A stretch of DNA of 64,000 nucleotides. It comes from an uncultured Muribaculaceae bacterium (lineage in GTDB: Bacteria > Bacteroidota > Bacteroidia > Bacteroidales > Muribaculaceae). Within the stretch, counting starts at the first letter, position 1. Each line of letters begins with the position of its first letter. Shown in pieces: positions 19,403 to 29,049 of this stretch. A program made the translations under genes and the position numbers. Below the pieces are notes generated by a model. That model worked only from the letters and a program-made list of their open reading frames with translations, made no database searches and was not told where the DNA came from. The DNA lies in assembly GCA_947381945.1 (NCBI GenBank), contig CANCXM010000009.1, positions 28,430 through 92,429 on the forward strand. The letters run 5' to 3'.

Positions 19403-20905
19403 ATGTTTTCCAATATATTAATTTACTTTGTGGTGATACCCCTGGTCATGATGCTGGGGCTCGCCCTCTGCCGGAACATCAAGCAGATTCGCGCAGTGGC
19501 CGTCACGGGCTCGGTCGCTCTGACCGCCCTCTCGGTCTGGCTCCTCGTTGACTACCTCGCACTCCGCGCCGCCGGAGCCACCGAACCCATGCTCTGGGTT
19601 GATTCGTGGCAGTGGTTCGCACCCCTCAACATCAACCTTGCCGTGGGTGTCGACGGTATCTCCATCGCCATGCTCATCCTCACAGGCATCATCCTTATAA
19701 CAGGTAGCTTCGCATCGTGGGAGATTCCCCAGCCCAAGGAGTTCTTCCTCTGGCTCATCCTTCTCTCGACCGGTGTCTACGGCTTCTTCATCTCAATCGA
19801 CCTCTTCACGATGTTCATGTTCTATGAGGTCGCCCTCATCCCGATGTATCTTCTCATCGGTGTCTGGGGTAGCGGCAACAAGAACTACTCGGCCATGAAG
19901 CTTACCCTTATGCTCATGGGTGGTTCCGCCTTCCTCATGCTCGGTCTCATCGGTATCTACTACCACTCCGCAGCTGACGGCAACCTCACATGGAACATCC
20001 TTGAAATCGCTCAGAACGACGCCATCAGCCACGGCTGGCAGAAGTTCCTCTTCCCGATGACCTTCGTCGGCTTCGGTGTCCTCGGTGCCATGTTCCCCTT
20101 CCACACATGGTCGCCCGACGGTCACGCTTCAGCCCCGACTGCAGTGTCGATGCTCCACGCAGGTGTGCTCATGAAACTCGGTGGCTACGGTTGCTTCCGT
20201 GTCGCCATCTTCCTCATGCCCCACGCTGCAAATGAACTCGCCTGGATTTTCCTTATCCTCACAGGTATCTCGGTTGTCTACGGTGCGTTCAGCGCTTGCG
20301 TCCAGAATGACCTCAAGTACATCAACGCCTACTCATCCGTGTCGCACTGCGGTCTGGTGCTCTTCGCCATCCTCATGCTAAACACCACAGCGATGACAGG
20401 TGCAATCATGCAGATGCTCTCCCACGGTCTCATGACAGCCCTCTTCTTCGCCCTCATCGGTATGATTTACGGACGTACCCACACCCGCGACATCCGCGAG
20501 ATGGGCGGTATGATGCAGATTCTGCCTTACCTTTCTGTCTGCTATGTGATTGCAGGTATGGCATCCCTCGGTCTTCCCGGTCTCTCGGGCTTCGTTGCCG
20601 AAATGACAATCTTCGTCGGTTCGTTCGAACACACTGACCTCTTCCACCGCGTCTTCGTCATCGTGGCCTGCAGCTCTATCGTCACCACTGCGGTCTATAT
20701 CCTCCGCGTTGTCGGCAAGCTGCTCTACGGTCCCGTCTATGACGAGCACCACCTGACCCTCACCGATGCCAAGTGGTGGGAGCGTGTCGCCACCGCCGGA
20801 CTCATCGTCTGCGTTGCCGGCATTGGTCTCTTCCCCAACTTCTTCGCTGACCTCATCAAGTTCACTTTCAGCCCCGAAATCTTCACCGTTATCGGCCTGA
20901 ACTAA
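19403..20905 (+). CDS. nuoM: NADH-quinone oxidoreductase subunit M (NuoM)
   Basis: A 500-residue antiporter-like subunit (ND4). MFYEVALIPMYLLIGVWG holds the TM5 glutamate, FPFHTWSPDGHASAPTAVSM the TM7-8 loop, and LKYINAYSSVSHCG the central lysine helix. I prefer ATG 19403 because the first membrane helix starts directly after it. The frame is open upstream to a GTG at 19355, which would overlap nuoL by 11 bp and add 16 polar residues. Confidence 0.94.
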   Translation: MFSNILIYFVVIPLVMMLGLALCRNIKQIRAVAVTGSVALTALSVWLLVDYLALRAAGATEPMLWVDSWQWFAPLNINLAVGVDGISIAMLILTGIILITGSFASWEIPQPKEFFLWLILLSTGVYGFFISIDLFTMFMFYEVALIPMYLLIGVWGSGNKNYSAMKLTLMLMGGSAFLMLGLIGIYYHSAADGNLTWNILEIAQNDAISHGWQKFLFPMTFVGFGVLGAMFPFHTWSPDGHASAPTAVSMLHAGVLMKLGGYGCFRVAIFLMPHAANELAWIFLILTGISVVYGAFSACVQNDLKYINAYSSVSHCGLVLFAILMLNTTAMTGAIMQMLSHGLMTALFFALIGMIYGRTHTRDIREMGGMMQILPYLSVCYVIAGMASLGLPGLSGFVAEMTIFVGSFEHTDLFHRVFVIVACSSIVTTAVYILRVVGKLLYGPVYDEHHLTLTDAKWWERVATAGLIVCVAGIGLFPNFFADLIKFTFSPEIFTVIGLN

Positions 20906-20921
20906 TCACAGATTAATAGCA

Positions 20922-22364
20922 ATGGATTACTCACAGTTTTTAGCACTCAAGCAGGAAATAGGATTGTTAATCGTATTCCTATTAGTCTTCCTTTACGACA
21001 CCTTCTGCTCACCCAAGGCTGCAAAGAGCGTTCCCGTGATTGCATGTGTGCTCATGGCGGCTGTCACCGCCTTCGGCTTCTGGCAGTCATGTCAGCCCGC
21101 AACCTCGGCCTTCGCAGGAATGTATTTCTCGTCGCCCGTCATCGTGGCTATCAAGAACATTCTCAATGTAGGTGCCCTCATCGTTCTCATCCAGTCACTC
21201 AAATGGGCCAACTCGGAATTTACCTCGATCCGTCGCGGTGAATTCTATGAGTTGATTCTCCTGACCCTCTTCGGCATGTATCTGATGATTTCGAGCCGCC
21301 ACTTCCTGATGTTCATCATCGGTCTCGAAACCGCCTCGCTCCCCCTCTGCGCGCTCGTCGCTTTCGACAAGCACCGCTATGAGAGCCATGAGGCAGCCAT
21401 CAAGTATGTCCTCACCGCCGTCTTCTCGTCGGCTGTGCTCCTGATGGGTCTTTCGTTTGTCTACGGCATCGCCGGCACTCTCTACTATCAGGGCATCGCA
21501 TCCGCCATCCACGGCAATATGGGTGTCATGCTTGCAGTGGCCCTCGCATTCGTCATCTCCGGTTTCGGTTTCAAGATTTCACTTGTTCCCTTCCACCTCT
21601 GGACTGCTGACGTCTATCAGGGTGCCCCCACATCCGTCACTTCCTATCTCTCGGTGATTTCCAAGGGCTCGGCAGCTTTCGCCTTCCTCGTGGTCCTCAC
21701 CACAGTGTTCGGTTCTGTCTACGAGGCCGCATGGGAATGGATGCTCTACGGACTCATCATCCTCACCATCACCATCGGTAACCTCTTCGCCATGCGCCAG
21801 AAGAACATGAAGCGCTTCCTTGCCTTCTCGTCAATCTCGCAGGCCGGTTACATCATGCTTGCCATCGTCGGCAACAACGGTATGGGTGTGTCAGCCCTCA
21901 TGTTCTACACTCTTGTCTACATCTTCTCCAACCTCGCTGCCTTCGGTGTCATCGGAGCCATCGAGAATGCAACAGGCAAGATTGAGATGACTGACTACAA
22001 CGGTCTCTACAAGACCAATCCCCGCCTCTCGGTGACAATGATGCTTGCCATGTTCTCGCTTGCAGGTATTCCCCCCTTCGCAGGCTTCTTCAGCAAGTTC
22101 TTCGTCTTCACTTCGACACTTAACGGAACCGACTCGACAGCTCTCTATGTCCTCGTGCTCATCGCCCTCATCAACACCATCATCTCCCTCTACTACTACC
22201 TCCTTGTTGTGAAGGCAATGTTCATCAATGACAGCGAGAATCCCATCGCCACCTTCCGTTCGGCTTGCTCCGAGCGCCTCGGCATGTGGATCTGCGTTGC
22301 AGGCATCATCGGTCTCGGTATCGTAAGCTACTTCTACGATTACCTCCTCACCGTTGTCGCCTGA
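20922..22364 (+). CDS. nuoN: NADH-quinone oxidoreductase subunit N (NuoN)
   Basis: A 480-residue antiporter-like subunit (ND2) that completes the membrane arm. GLETASLPLCALVAF carries the conserved glutamate, FHLWTADVYQGAPTSVTSYL the TM7-8 loop, and KRFLAFSSISQAGYIM the central lysine. It is the last gene of the complex I block. No nuoE, nuoF or nuoG is present, so the complex has the 11-subunit composition thought to accept electrons from a carrier other than NADH. Confidence 0.95.
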   Translation: MDYSQFLALKQEIGLLIVFLLVFLYDTFCSPKAAKSVPVIACVLMAAVTAFGFWQSCQPATSAFAGMYFSSPVIVAIKNILNVGALIVLIQSLKWANSEFTSIRRGEFYELILLTLFGMYLMISSRHFLMFIIGLETASLPLCALVAFDKHRYESHEAAIKYVLTAVFSSAVLLMGLSFVYGIAGTLYYQGIASAIHGNMGVMLAVALAFVISGFGFKISLVPFHLWTADVYQGAPTSVTSYLSVISKGSAAFAFLVVLTTVFGSVYEAAWEWMLYGLIILTITIGNLFAMRQKNMKRFLAFSSISQAGYIMLAIVGNNGMGVSALMFYTLVYIFSNLAAFGVIGAIENATGKIEMTDYNGLYKTNPRLSVTMMLAMFSLAGIPPFAGFFSKFFVFTSTLNGTDSTALYVLVLIALINTIISLYYYLLVVKAMFINDSENPIATFRSACSERLGMWICVAGIIGLGIVSYFYDYLLTVVA

Positions 22365-22536
22365 CCGACGGACTGACATCCCACCAACAGGAATTGAAAA
22401 ACATTTCCATATCCTAAACTATCTCCGGCTGCAGGGCGTTTTCCTTGCAGTCGGAGATTGCTGCAAAAATCCACCACTGCAATCTCTTCATCTTAAATTG
22501 CAATCTCTTCATCATCAATTTAATCACAGCTCGACT

Positions 22537-23367
22537 ATGTTTCCATCATCACCCGGCCCTATCGGCGTTTTTGACTCAGGCTACGGTGGCCTGACCATAC
22601 TCAAAGAAATTCGTGAGGCTCTTCCCGAATATGACTATGTGTATCTCGGCGACAATGCCCGTACTCCTTACGGCACGCGCTCGTTCGATGTGGTCTATGA
22701 GTTTACCCGCGAGGCTGTCGAGGCCCTGTTTGCGCGCGGTTGCCATCTCGTAATCCTCGCCTGCAACACCGCCTCAGCCAAGGCTCTCCGCTCCATCCAG
22801 CAGAAAGACCTTCCCGGATGGGACAGCTCGCGCCGTGTGCTTGGTGTGATTGTGCCCACAGTCGAAGCCCTCGGCTCAATCAGCAAGAACGGCAACATCG
22901 GCATCCTCGGAACCCCCGGTACTGTCAGCTCAGGCACCTACGACATCGAGATTGCAAAATTCTTCCCCCAGTTCCGCACCGTCTCGGTCGAATGTCCGAT
23001 GTGGGTTCCCCTCGTCGAGAACCGCGAATATGACTCGCCCGGTGCCGACTATTTCGTGGAGAAATATGTCGAGGAATTGTTTGCCCAGGAGCCGGAAATC
23101 GACACCATCATCCTCGGTTGTACCCACTATCCCCTCCTCATCGAGAAAATCCGCCGTCAGGTTGCCGGACGCGCCACAATCGTCACACAGGGTGAACTCG
23201 TTGCGGCCAGTCTGCGCGACTATCTGAACCGCCACCCGGAGATGGATGCCAAATGCACCCGTGAAGGCTCATGCACTTATCTGACCACCGAGAATCCCGA
23301 CAAGTTCACCGATCTTGCGGCCACATTCATGCAGGCACCGGTCCGTGCGGAGCACATCGTGCTCTGA
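22537..23367 (+). CDS. murI: glutamate racemase (MurI)
   Basis: A 276-residue enzyme that interconverts L- and D-glutamate for peptidoglycan. Both catalytic cysteines are visible: C76 in LACNTASAKAL and C195 in LGCTHYPLL. The nucleus IGVFDSGYGGLTIL starts at residue 9. I start it at ATG 22537 because the in-frame codons upstream (to 22354) overlap the end of nuoN and give no conserved sequence. The 172-bp upstream gap contains a short direct repeat (TGCAATCTCTTCATC). Confidence 0.94.
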   Translation: MFPSSPGPIGVFDSGYGGLTILKEIREALPEYDYVYLGDNARTPYGTRSFDVVYEFTREAVEALFARGCHLVILACNTASAKALRSIQQKDLPGWDSSRRVLGVIVPTVEALGSISKNGNIGILGTPGTVSSGTYDIEIAKFFPQFRTVSVECPMWVPLVENREYDSPGADYFVEKYVEELFAQEPEIDTIILGCTHYPLLIEKIRRQVAGRATIVTQGELVAASLRDYLNRHPEMDAKCTREGSCTYLTTENPDKFTDLAATFMQAPVRAEHIVL

Positions 23368-23444
23368 TTTTGGTCGCTTACGGCTTTATTGCCGCCCGTC
23401 CCGCTCCCGTCCAATCATTATTACTCTTTCCACTGCAATCTATT

Positions 23445-25973
23445 ATGCACTTTTTACGCCCCCGACTGCTCCATCTGTTCCCGTGGCTGGGCTGTCTGTT
23501 GATATTGTGTGCCTGTGATGACAATGACTCGCTTGTCAACACCGGTACGGCGCGCCTGTCGGTCAATGTGAAGATTGACAACACATTTACATATCCCGGT
23601 GGCAACCCGGTCGAGACGACCGATTTCGTACTTCCCGACATTTCCGAGGTGGCTATGTCGATGAGCGCTCTTGCCGGGGAGTATTCCCATGTCTGGCCCT
23701 CGTTTGATGAATTCCCTCAGAATGATGTCTACTTTGCAGGGACATATTTTCTGAAAGCGTTCTATGGCTACGGACAGGAAGGTTACGGCAAGCCCTACTA
23801 CGATGCTGAGTCCACAATTGACATGCTGCCGGGAACGGTTGTCACCCACGACTTCCTCCTGCGTCCCGTCAGCACGGCCAACAGGGTGATATTCCAGCAG
23901 GAATTCATTGAATATTTCACCTCTGTCAAAGCTTATCTCCATGCCGACGGGGGAGGATATTTCGAGTATCTCCCTTCGCAGTCCGAAATCCTTTACCTTC
24001 TACCCGGAAATACCTCCCTCTATCTTGAACTCGGTCTGCCCGATGGCAGGACTGCAGGCTATCGGGCTGTGGAGATTCCGGCGGCAAAGAGCGGGGTCTA
24101 TTACACCTACGAGCTCTCGCTGTCCTTCTCCGGCAATGGTGACCCGGTGGTTACCTGCAAGGGTGGGGATGATATTGCCACGCAGGTCTTGACCGAAAGC
24201 TTTCTTATGGCACAGCCGCCGGTCATCACTCCCATAGGGTGGGAACCGGGTGTGGAGTATGTTTTGCCGGAAGGTGAGATACCTGACATCCCTGTCATTG
24301 CCCGCATATCCTCATTTTCGCCACTCTCTCGCCTCATGCTGACAGTCAACTCGACCTATCTCAATTCCATCGGCGTCCCCCGGCAGTGTGATCTTCTCAA
24401 TCTGACCGAGGAAGAATCGGCATTGTTTGCGTCGCTCGGACTTGCCGTCTCCGGCAATTCGGGACAGATGGAGGTCGACTTCTCAAACTTCCTCGGAAAA
24501 CTCGTGTTTCTCAATGAGGCACAGGCCATCACCTCCATCGGTCTGCTCGCAGAAGATTCGCAGGGTAGGGTAGGGGTACCGGTCATGGCCACGGTGCGTT
24601 CTGTGGCGATGGAAATTTCCGTCACCGATGTCCCGGCAGTCATGGTAGGGGAGAAAGAGGCGCAGATAAGTGTTACAACCATTGCCGACGACTTCGCTTC
24701 GAACGTCGGGATTGAGATTCTTGATGATGCCGGACGCTGGACCGAAACCTCCATCCTTTCTGTCGAGGAGGAGTCGGACGGACTTCATACAATCCGCTTC
24801 GCCATCCCGGAGACCACCTCCGACATCAACGCCCGCATCCTCTACTGCAAGGAGGTGCGCGCCGACTTTGTCATCAACCGCTTCATGCCATCCTTTGACC
24901 TTGAGGTTGATGCGTTCGCGACCTATAGCTGTGTGCGCGTCAATGCGGCTACCCCTGACCTTGTGGCCACGATTGTCCGAGGGCTCTACCTCTTCCTCAA
25001 TGGTCGTCAGGCTTCGGTTCTTGCCCGCTATCCTGAGCGTGGAGTAGTTGTTATAACCAACCTTACTCCATCGACCACATATTCGCTCACATCGACGATG
25101 ATGAGCCATCCCGATGAAGCGGATTTTACACCTGAACTCCGTTTTTCGACCGAGTCAACTCCCTCGCTGCCGAATGCTGAATTCGAGGAACGTAAGGAGG
25201 GTATAATCTATGCAAATCTGCCGAGTGGCGGACGCTATTCACAGACTGAAGTGGCTATATTCAATTGGCAGAACCACACTTCGTTCGACCAGAAGGTGCC
25301 GAAAGAGTGGGCAAATACCAACTCGAAGACATTCTCGCGCAAGAGTGCCAATCCTAACACATGGTACATGCAGCCATCCGTCTTTACTGCCATTGCCGAC
25401 ACTGAGGAGACAAGTTTCGCCGTCTGTCTGCAAAGCGTGGCCTTCGACCTGAACGGCCTCATCATTCCTGACTATACCCAGACCGGGAAACCCTATCTGA
25501 AATATTCGCCCATCGTTCCCGAAATCGCATCGCGCGCGGCCGGTAAGCTCTTCCTCGGTTCTTATTCCTTCGATCCTGCAACAATGCAGGAGACATACAA
25601 CGATGTGGTTGATTGGCGTTCGCGTCCCATGTCGCTCAACGGTTACTATAAGTACAATCCTTCAACATCCGACCCTTCCGATACCGGCCTTGCGATAATC
25701 GAAGTCTACGGCAATGTCGACGGGCAGAATGTGGTCATCGGTTCATCAGTGGCGCATCTTCCCGTGGCCAACAGCTACACGGCTTTCAAGGCATCTATTT
25801 CCTACGACTATTTCGGTGTGAAGGCTACAGGACTGAAGGTCATGTTCGCTTCCTCTGCCGGAATCGGTACGATTGAGGAGGAAAGTGCGGCGGTCATCAC
25901 CACTCCCGACCCTGTCAAGGGTGCATCCATCGGCAGCACACTCTGGCTTGACCACATCTCCCTTTCATACTGA
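23445..25973 (+). CDS. large surface lipoprotein, DUF4493-like with C-terminal PCMD-like domain
   Basis: An 842-residue predicted lipoprotein. A hydrophobic signal ends in the lipobox LILCAC near residue 24. Residues about 35-240 resemble the DUF4493 domain (YFLKAFYGYGQEGYGKPYYD, then HDFLLRPVSTANRVIF), the middle looks like Ig-type repeats, and the C-terminal part from about residue 590 (NAEFEE..., WRSRPMSLNGYYKYNP, LWLDHISLSY) resembles the PCMD putative carbohydrate-metabolism domain of Bacteroidales. I start at ATG 23445 for the signal peptide; the frame is open back to 23271 inside murI. Domain names are from memory of the families. Function unknown. Confidence 0.75.
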   Translation: MHFLRPRLLHLFPWLGCLLILCACDDNDSLVNTGTARLSVNVKIDNTFTYPGGNPVETTDFVLPDISEVAMSMSALAGEYSHVWPSFDEFPQNDVYFAGTYFLKAFYGYGQEGYGKPYYDAESTIDMLPGTVVTHDFLLRPVSTANRVIFQQEFIEYFTSVKAYLHADGGGYFEYLPSQSEILYLLPGNTSLYLELGLPDGRTAGYRAVEIPAAKSGVYYTYELSLSFSGNGDPVVTCKGGDDIATQVLTESFLMAQPPVITPIGWEPGVEYVLPEGEIPDIPVIARISSFSPLSRLMLTVNSTYLNSIGVPRQCDLLNLTEEESALFASLGLAVSGNSGQMEVDFSNFLGKLVFLNEAQAITSIGLLAEDSQGRVGVPVMATVRSVAMEISVTDVPAVMVGEKEAQISVTTIADDFASNVGIEILDDAGRWTETSILSVEEESDGLHTIRFAIPETTSDINARILYCKEVRADFVINRFMPSFDLEVDAFATYSCVRVNAATPDLVATIVRGLYLFLNGRQASVLARYPERGVVVITNLTPSTTYSLTSTMMSHPDEADFTPELRFSTESTPSLPNAEFEERKEGIIYANLPSGGRYSQTEVAIFNWQNHTSFDQKVPKEWANTNSKTFSRKSANPNTWYMQPSVFTAIADTEETSFAVCLQSVAFDLNGLIIPDYTQTGKPYLKYSPIVPEIASRAAGKLFLGSYSFDPATMQETYNDVVDWRSRPMSLNGYYKYNPSTSDPSDTGLAIIEVYGNVDGQNVVIGSSVAHLPVANSYTAFKASISYDYFGVKATGLKVMFASSAGIGTIEEESAAVITTPDPVKGASIGSTLWLDHISLSY

Positions 25974-26010
25974 CAATTCACAACTGACAACCCACAACCC
26001 CCAACTGAAT

Positions 26011-26712
26011 ATGAAAAAATCTCTTCACACCCTCCTCCTCGTTCTCGGCATCATGATGTCGGCAACCACTCCTTCAATGGCTTCTCAATGGGATCTCAAC
26101 AGCGTGTTAGGCAAACTTGGCAATGCTTCCACAGCCACCGATTCGACAGCTACTAAATCAGGCTCATCCTCGGCGGGTGGCCTCGGAGCATTGCTGTCGG
26201 GTGTCGCCAACAAGCTTGGTGTCGGCTCGTCGACACTCACCGTCGACAAGCTCGTCGGCACATGGAAGTACACAGGTCCGGCCGTGTCGTTTCAGAGCGA
26301 CAATTTGCTTCTCAAAGCCGGCGGCGCAGCAGCAGCTTCACAGGTAGAGGCAAAACTCGAGCCTTACTACAAGACCGCAGGTTTCACATCGCTTGTCATG
26401 ACCATCAATAATGATTCCACCTTTAATTTCAAGGCACGTCTGATAAATATGAACGGTGTCATTACCAAAAACACTGAGACAGGAAACTTTATTTTCCAAT
26501 TCAAGGCATTGAAGTCAATCAATATCGGTTCGATGGAGAGCTATATTGTGATGAATGGCGACAAAATGGAACTGACCTTCGATGTGAGCAAGCTTATGGT
26601 GCTGATTGAGAAAGCCGGCAAAATCACCGGCAACAACACAGTCAAGACCTTGTCCACTCTTCTCAACAAGTATGATGGTATGACCGCCGGATTCGAACTC
26701 CAACGGCAATAA
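26011..26712 (+). CDS. DUF4923 family secreted protein
   Basis: A 233-residue secreted protein with a signal peptide (MKKSLHTLLLVLGIMMSATT, cleaved near SMAS). It has a Ser/Thr/Gly-rich linker (residues about 40-70), then the domain signature LVGTWKYTGPAVSFQSDNLL and KLEPYYKTAGF, as in DUF4923 proteins of Bacteroidales. It may bind a small lipophilic ligand by analogy with lipocalin-like domains, but no function is established. Start 26011 is set by the signal peptide. Confidence 0.8.
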   Translation: MKKSLHTLLLVLGIMMSATTPSMASQWDLNSVLGKLGNASTATDSTATKSGSSSAGGLGALLSGVANKLGVGSSTLTVDKLVGTWKYTGPAVSFQSDNLLLKAGGAAAASQVEAKLEPYYKTAGFTSLVMTINNDSTFNFKARLINMNGVITKNTETGNFIFQFKALKSINIGSMESYIVMNGDKMELTFDVSKLMVLIEKAGKITGNNTVKTLSTLLNKYDGMTAGFELQRQ

Positions 26713-26738
26713 TTCATCAATATTAAACACTCTCTCAA

Positions 26739-27296
26739 ATGGCTACCATGGGAAACATTGCAATTTACAAGGATATTGAGAATGCTGTGATTGACCTTCG
26801 TGGATCACAGGTGATTCTTGATGTAGATGTCGCCAGACTGTATGGCGTTGAAACCAAGCGAATCAATGAAGCTGTAAGGAATAACCCCGAAAAATTCCCA
26901 AAAGGCTACATTATACCACTTGAAAAAGAGGATGTTAGAGATTTGCGGTCGAAATTTTCGACCGCAAATCTCTCCCCGAAGTCGCGCGTATTGCCCAAAG
27001 CGTTCACTGAAAAGGGCCTCTATATGCTTGCTACAATCCTCAAAAGTCCGGTTGCGACAGAGGTGACCATCGGCATTGTCGAGACCTTCGCGAAATTTCG
27101 TGAGCTTTCGCGCAATGTGGCTGCATTGACTTCACTTCCGGACGATGAGCGGAAAAAGAAATCGTTGATGGAACAGAGTGGCGAATTGCTGTCAGATTTG
27201 CTTGACGACAGCCTTGAAACCATAGACTCCGAGACGACACTCGAACTGAACTTGGCCGTCTTGAAACTCAAGCACACAGTAAAGCGCAAAAAATAG
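26739..27296 (+). CDS. ORF6N domain protein
   Basis: A 185-residue DNA-binding-type protein. The ORF6N domain spans residues about 8-95: IENAVIDLRGSQVILDVDVA, LYGVETKRINEAVRNNPEKF, and VLPKAFTEKGLYMLATILKS. A C-terminal Lys/Glu-rich part follows. ORF6N is best known from phage antirepressor-like proteins, but lone chromosomal copies are frequent in Bacteroidetes. No phage genes are adjacent. A perfect 18-bp inverted repeat lies within the coding sequence at 26937-26973. Confidence 0.85.
   Translation: MATMGNIAIYKDIENAVIDLRGSQVILDVDVARLYGVETKRINEAVRNNPEKFPKGYIIPLEKEDVRDLRSKFSTANLSPKSRVLPKAFTEKGLYMLATILKSPVATEVTIGIVETFAKFRELSRNVAALTSLPDDERKKKSLMEQSGELLSDLLDDSLETIDSETTLELNLAVLKLKHTVKRKK
26937..26973. 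repeat. perfect 18-bp palindrome inside the ORF6N gene
   Basis: AGAGATTTGCGGTCGAAA at 26937-26954 is followed by one central T and then its exact complement at 26956-26973. It encodes part of the stretch LRSKFSTANL. This is far above chance for coding DNA and could be an operator, an RNA hairpin or a recombination site. Confidence 0.9.
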
Positions 27297-27520
27297 CCAT
27301 CCCCCATAAAATGATAGTATAAATAAAATAAAATGATAGTATAAATAAAAATAGTATAGATGCAATATCAGTATAGATAAAATAATAGTATAGATGAAAA
27401 TAGCATATAGAAATAACCCCGAAATATAGCCTCCCCCTCTATACTCTATACTTTCCTCTCTATACTTCCCCTCCCCCCTCTCTATACTCTATACTTTCCT
27501 CTCTATACTTTATTCCCCCT
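27297..27520. repeat. AT-rich TATAG/CTATA repeat region
   Basis: The 224-bp gap holds degenerate repeats of AGTATAGAT/AATGATAGTATAAATAAA on the left half and two 31-base direct copies of CTCTATACTCTATACTTTCC... at about 27437 and 27480 on the right half. The two halves are roughly complementary (TATAGAGTATAG versus CTATACTCTATA), so the whole could fold back. The same TATAGAGTATAG motif recurs at 41208 and 49430. No gene seen. Confidence 0.65.
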
Positions 27521-28495
27521 ATGGTCTCCATCATCATTCCAGCCTACAATGCCGAGCGTTATCTCCGGGAAGCCCTGGAGAGCGCCCTCGCGCAGACCTA
27601 TCGGGACATAGAGGTCATTGTAGTGGACGACGGCTCAACCGACTCCACCCCGGAGATTGTCCGTGAGTTTGCAGTCCGTGACCGTCGTATCAAGGCTATC
27701 CGGCAGGCCAATGGCGGACTTTCCGCTGCCAGAAATGCGGCCTTGGACATTGCTTCAGGTGAATGGTTGGTATTCCTTGACAGTGATGATCTTCTGTATC
27801 CCGACAGTGTTGAAAGATTGCTTGAAACAGCGGAGAACAGCGGGTGTGATCTTGTGCATGGAGCATGGACGAGAGGACTTGACTTGAATAACGCGTCCAT
27901 ACATTCCGGTGAAGAGCTTATGGTTGAAACTCTTACATGGCATGAGCTGGTTGAGCGGATATTATATCAGACTTCGGATCTGATTCCTACCGCATGGGGT
28001 AAGATATATCGGCGTGATGTGTTCAGCAATAAGCGTTTCAGAGAGGGGATAACGTATGAGGATCTTGACATTTTCTACAGGCTCGGGAATACCGACGGCC
28101 GTATCGCCGTCACCTCTGCTACCGTCTATTTCTACCGCGACAATCCATCGAGCATCACCAACACCTTCACTTCCTCGCGCCTCGATGTGCTTGCCGTCAC
28201 CGAACGGCTGGAGGAATACATCGCGGCCAATCATCCCTCCCTCCTCCCTGCTGCGCGCGACCGCCGTCTGAGTGCCAATTTCAACATGCTCTGCCTCCTC
28301 GCCATCCACGACCACGAGGGGAGTTATGCCGACGTGGCCGACCGATGCTTCGCCTTGATAAAATCCTACCGCCGGGCGAGTCTGTTCAATCCTCGCGTGA
28401 GGCTTAAAAACAAGATTGGCATCCTCCTGTCATATCTCGGACGTGGGGGCTTAAGAATTGTTTCACCTTTGGTTTATGGGAGGAAAGCGCGATGA
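27521..28495 (+). CDS. family 2 glycosyltransferase
   Basis: A 324-residue GT-A fold transferase. It opens VSIIIPAYNAERYLREALES, has VIVVDDGSTDSTPEIV for nucleotide binding, and the metal-binding DxD in FLDSDDLLYPDSVE. A basic C-terminal part follows (PRVRLKNKIGILLSYLGR). Such enzymes move a sugar from a nucleotide donor onto lipid- or polysaccharide-linked acceptors. It overlaps the next gene by 4 bp (ATGA), so the trio downstream is one operon. Substrate unknown. Confidence 0.9.
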   Translation: MVSIIIPAYNAERYLREALESALAQTYRDIEVIVVDDGSTDSTPEIVREFAVRDRRIKAIRQANGGLSAARNAALDIASGEWLVFLDSDDLLYPDSVERLLETAENSGCDLVHGAWTRGLDLNNASIHSGEELMVETLTWHELVERILYQTSDLIPTAWGKIYRRDVFSNKRFREGITYEDLDIFYRLGNTDGRIAVTSATVYFYRDNPSSITNTFTSSRLDVLAVTERLEEYIAANHPSLLPAARDRRLSANFNMLCLLAIHDHEGSYADVADRCFALIKSYRRASLFNPRVRLKNKIGILLSYLGRGGLRIVSPLVYGRKAR

Positions 28496-29049
28496 AGGTA
28501 ATCACACTTGATAAAACAGACTTCTACGTAAGTTGCCGAAGGCTTGCCGATGAGGTAATCTCATCCGGTTTCACGCCTGAATTGATAGTCGGAATCCGCA
28601 CCGGCGGGGAATACGTCGCCCGCGAAGTCATGGCAGCGTTTCCCTCCGCCCGCCTCGCCGTGGTCGAATTGCAGCGACCCTCCACCCGCTCCAAGAGCAT
28701 GTTCCGCAGTCTGCTCCACCGGCTTCCGCGCCCTGTGCTCGACATCATGAGGATGGCCGAGGCGCAATTGCTTGCCCTCAAACCCAAGGGATGTGTGCCC
28801 GACATCGCGCTTCCGCAAGGCTTGGTGGGTGATGGAGAGAGGAAAATCCTTGTGGTGGACGATGCTGTCGACAGCGGTGTCACCCTCAGTGTGATTGTCA
28901 AGGCTCTCCGCAAGGCGCATCCCGGAGCCGATGTCCACACAGCCGTGATAACCGTCACCACCCTCCGCCCCCTCATCCGCCCTGACCACTGCCTCTACAA
29001 TAACCGAACCCTAATCCGTTTCCCATGGTCAATGGACATGAAAAAATGA
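28492..29049 (+). CDS. phosphoribosyltransferase-like protein
   Basis: A 185-residue type I phosphoribosyltransferase fold. The PRPP-binding motif is ILVVDDAVDSGVTLSVIVKA (residues about 120-139), and an upstream VGIRTGGEYVAREV fits the pyrophosphate loop. It is shorter and more basic in the middle than Hpt or Upp proteins, so the base or acceptor cannot be named. It is locked between a glycosyltransferase and a HAD phosphatase by 4-bp overlaps, which hints at a shared pathway. Confidence 0.8.
   Translation: MKVITLDKTDFYVSCRRLADEVISSGFTPELIVGIRTGGEYVAREVMAAFPSARLAVVELQRPSTRSKSMFRSLLHRLPRPVLDIMRMAEAQLLALKPKGCVPDIALPQGLVGDGERKILVVDDAVDSGVTLSVIVKALRKAHPGADVHTAVITVTTLRPLIRPDHCLYNNRTLIRFPWSMDMKK

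Noticed and set aside
23271..23444. Upstream extension of the DUF4493-like lipoprotein
   Set aside because: It lies mostly inside murI; the lipoprotein signal peptide starts at 23445.
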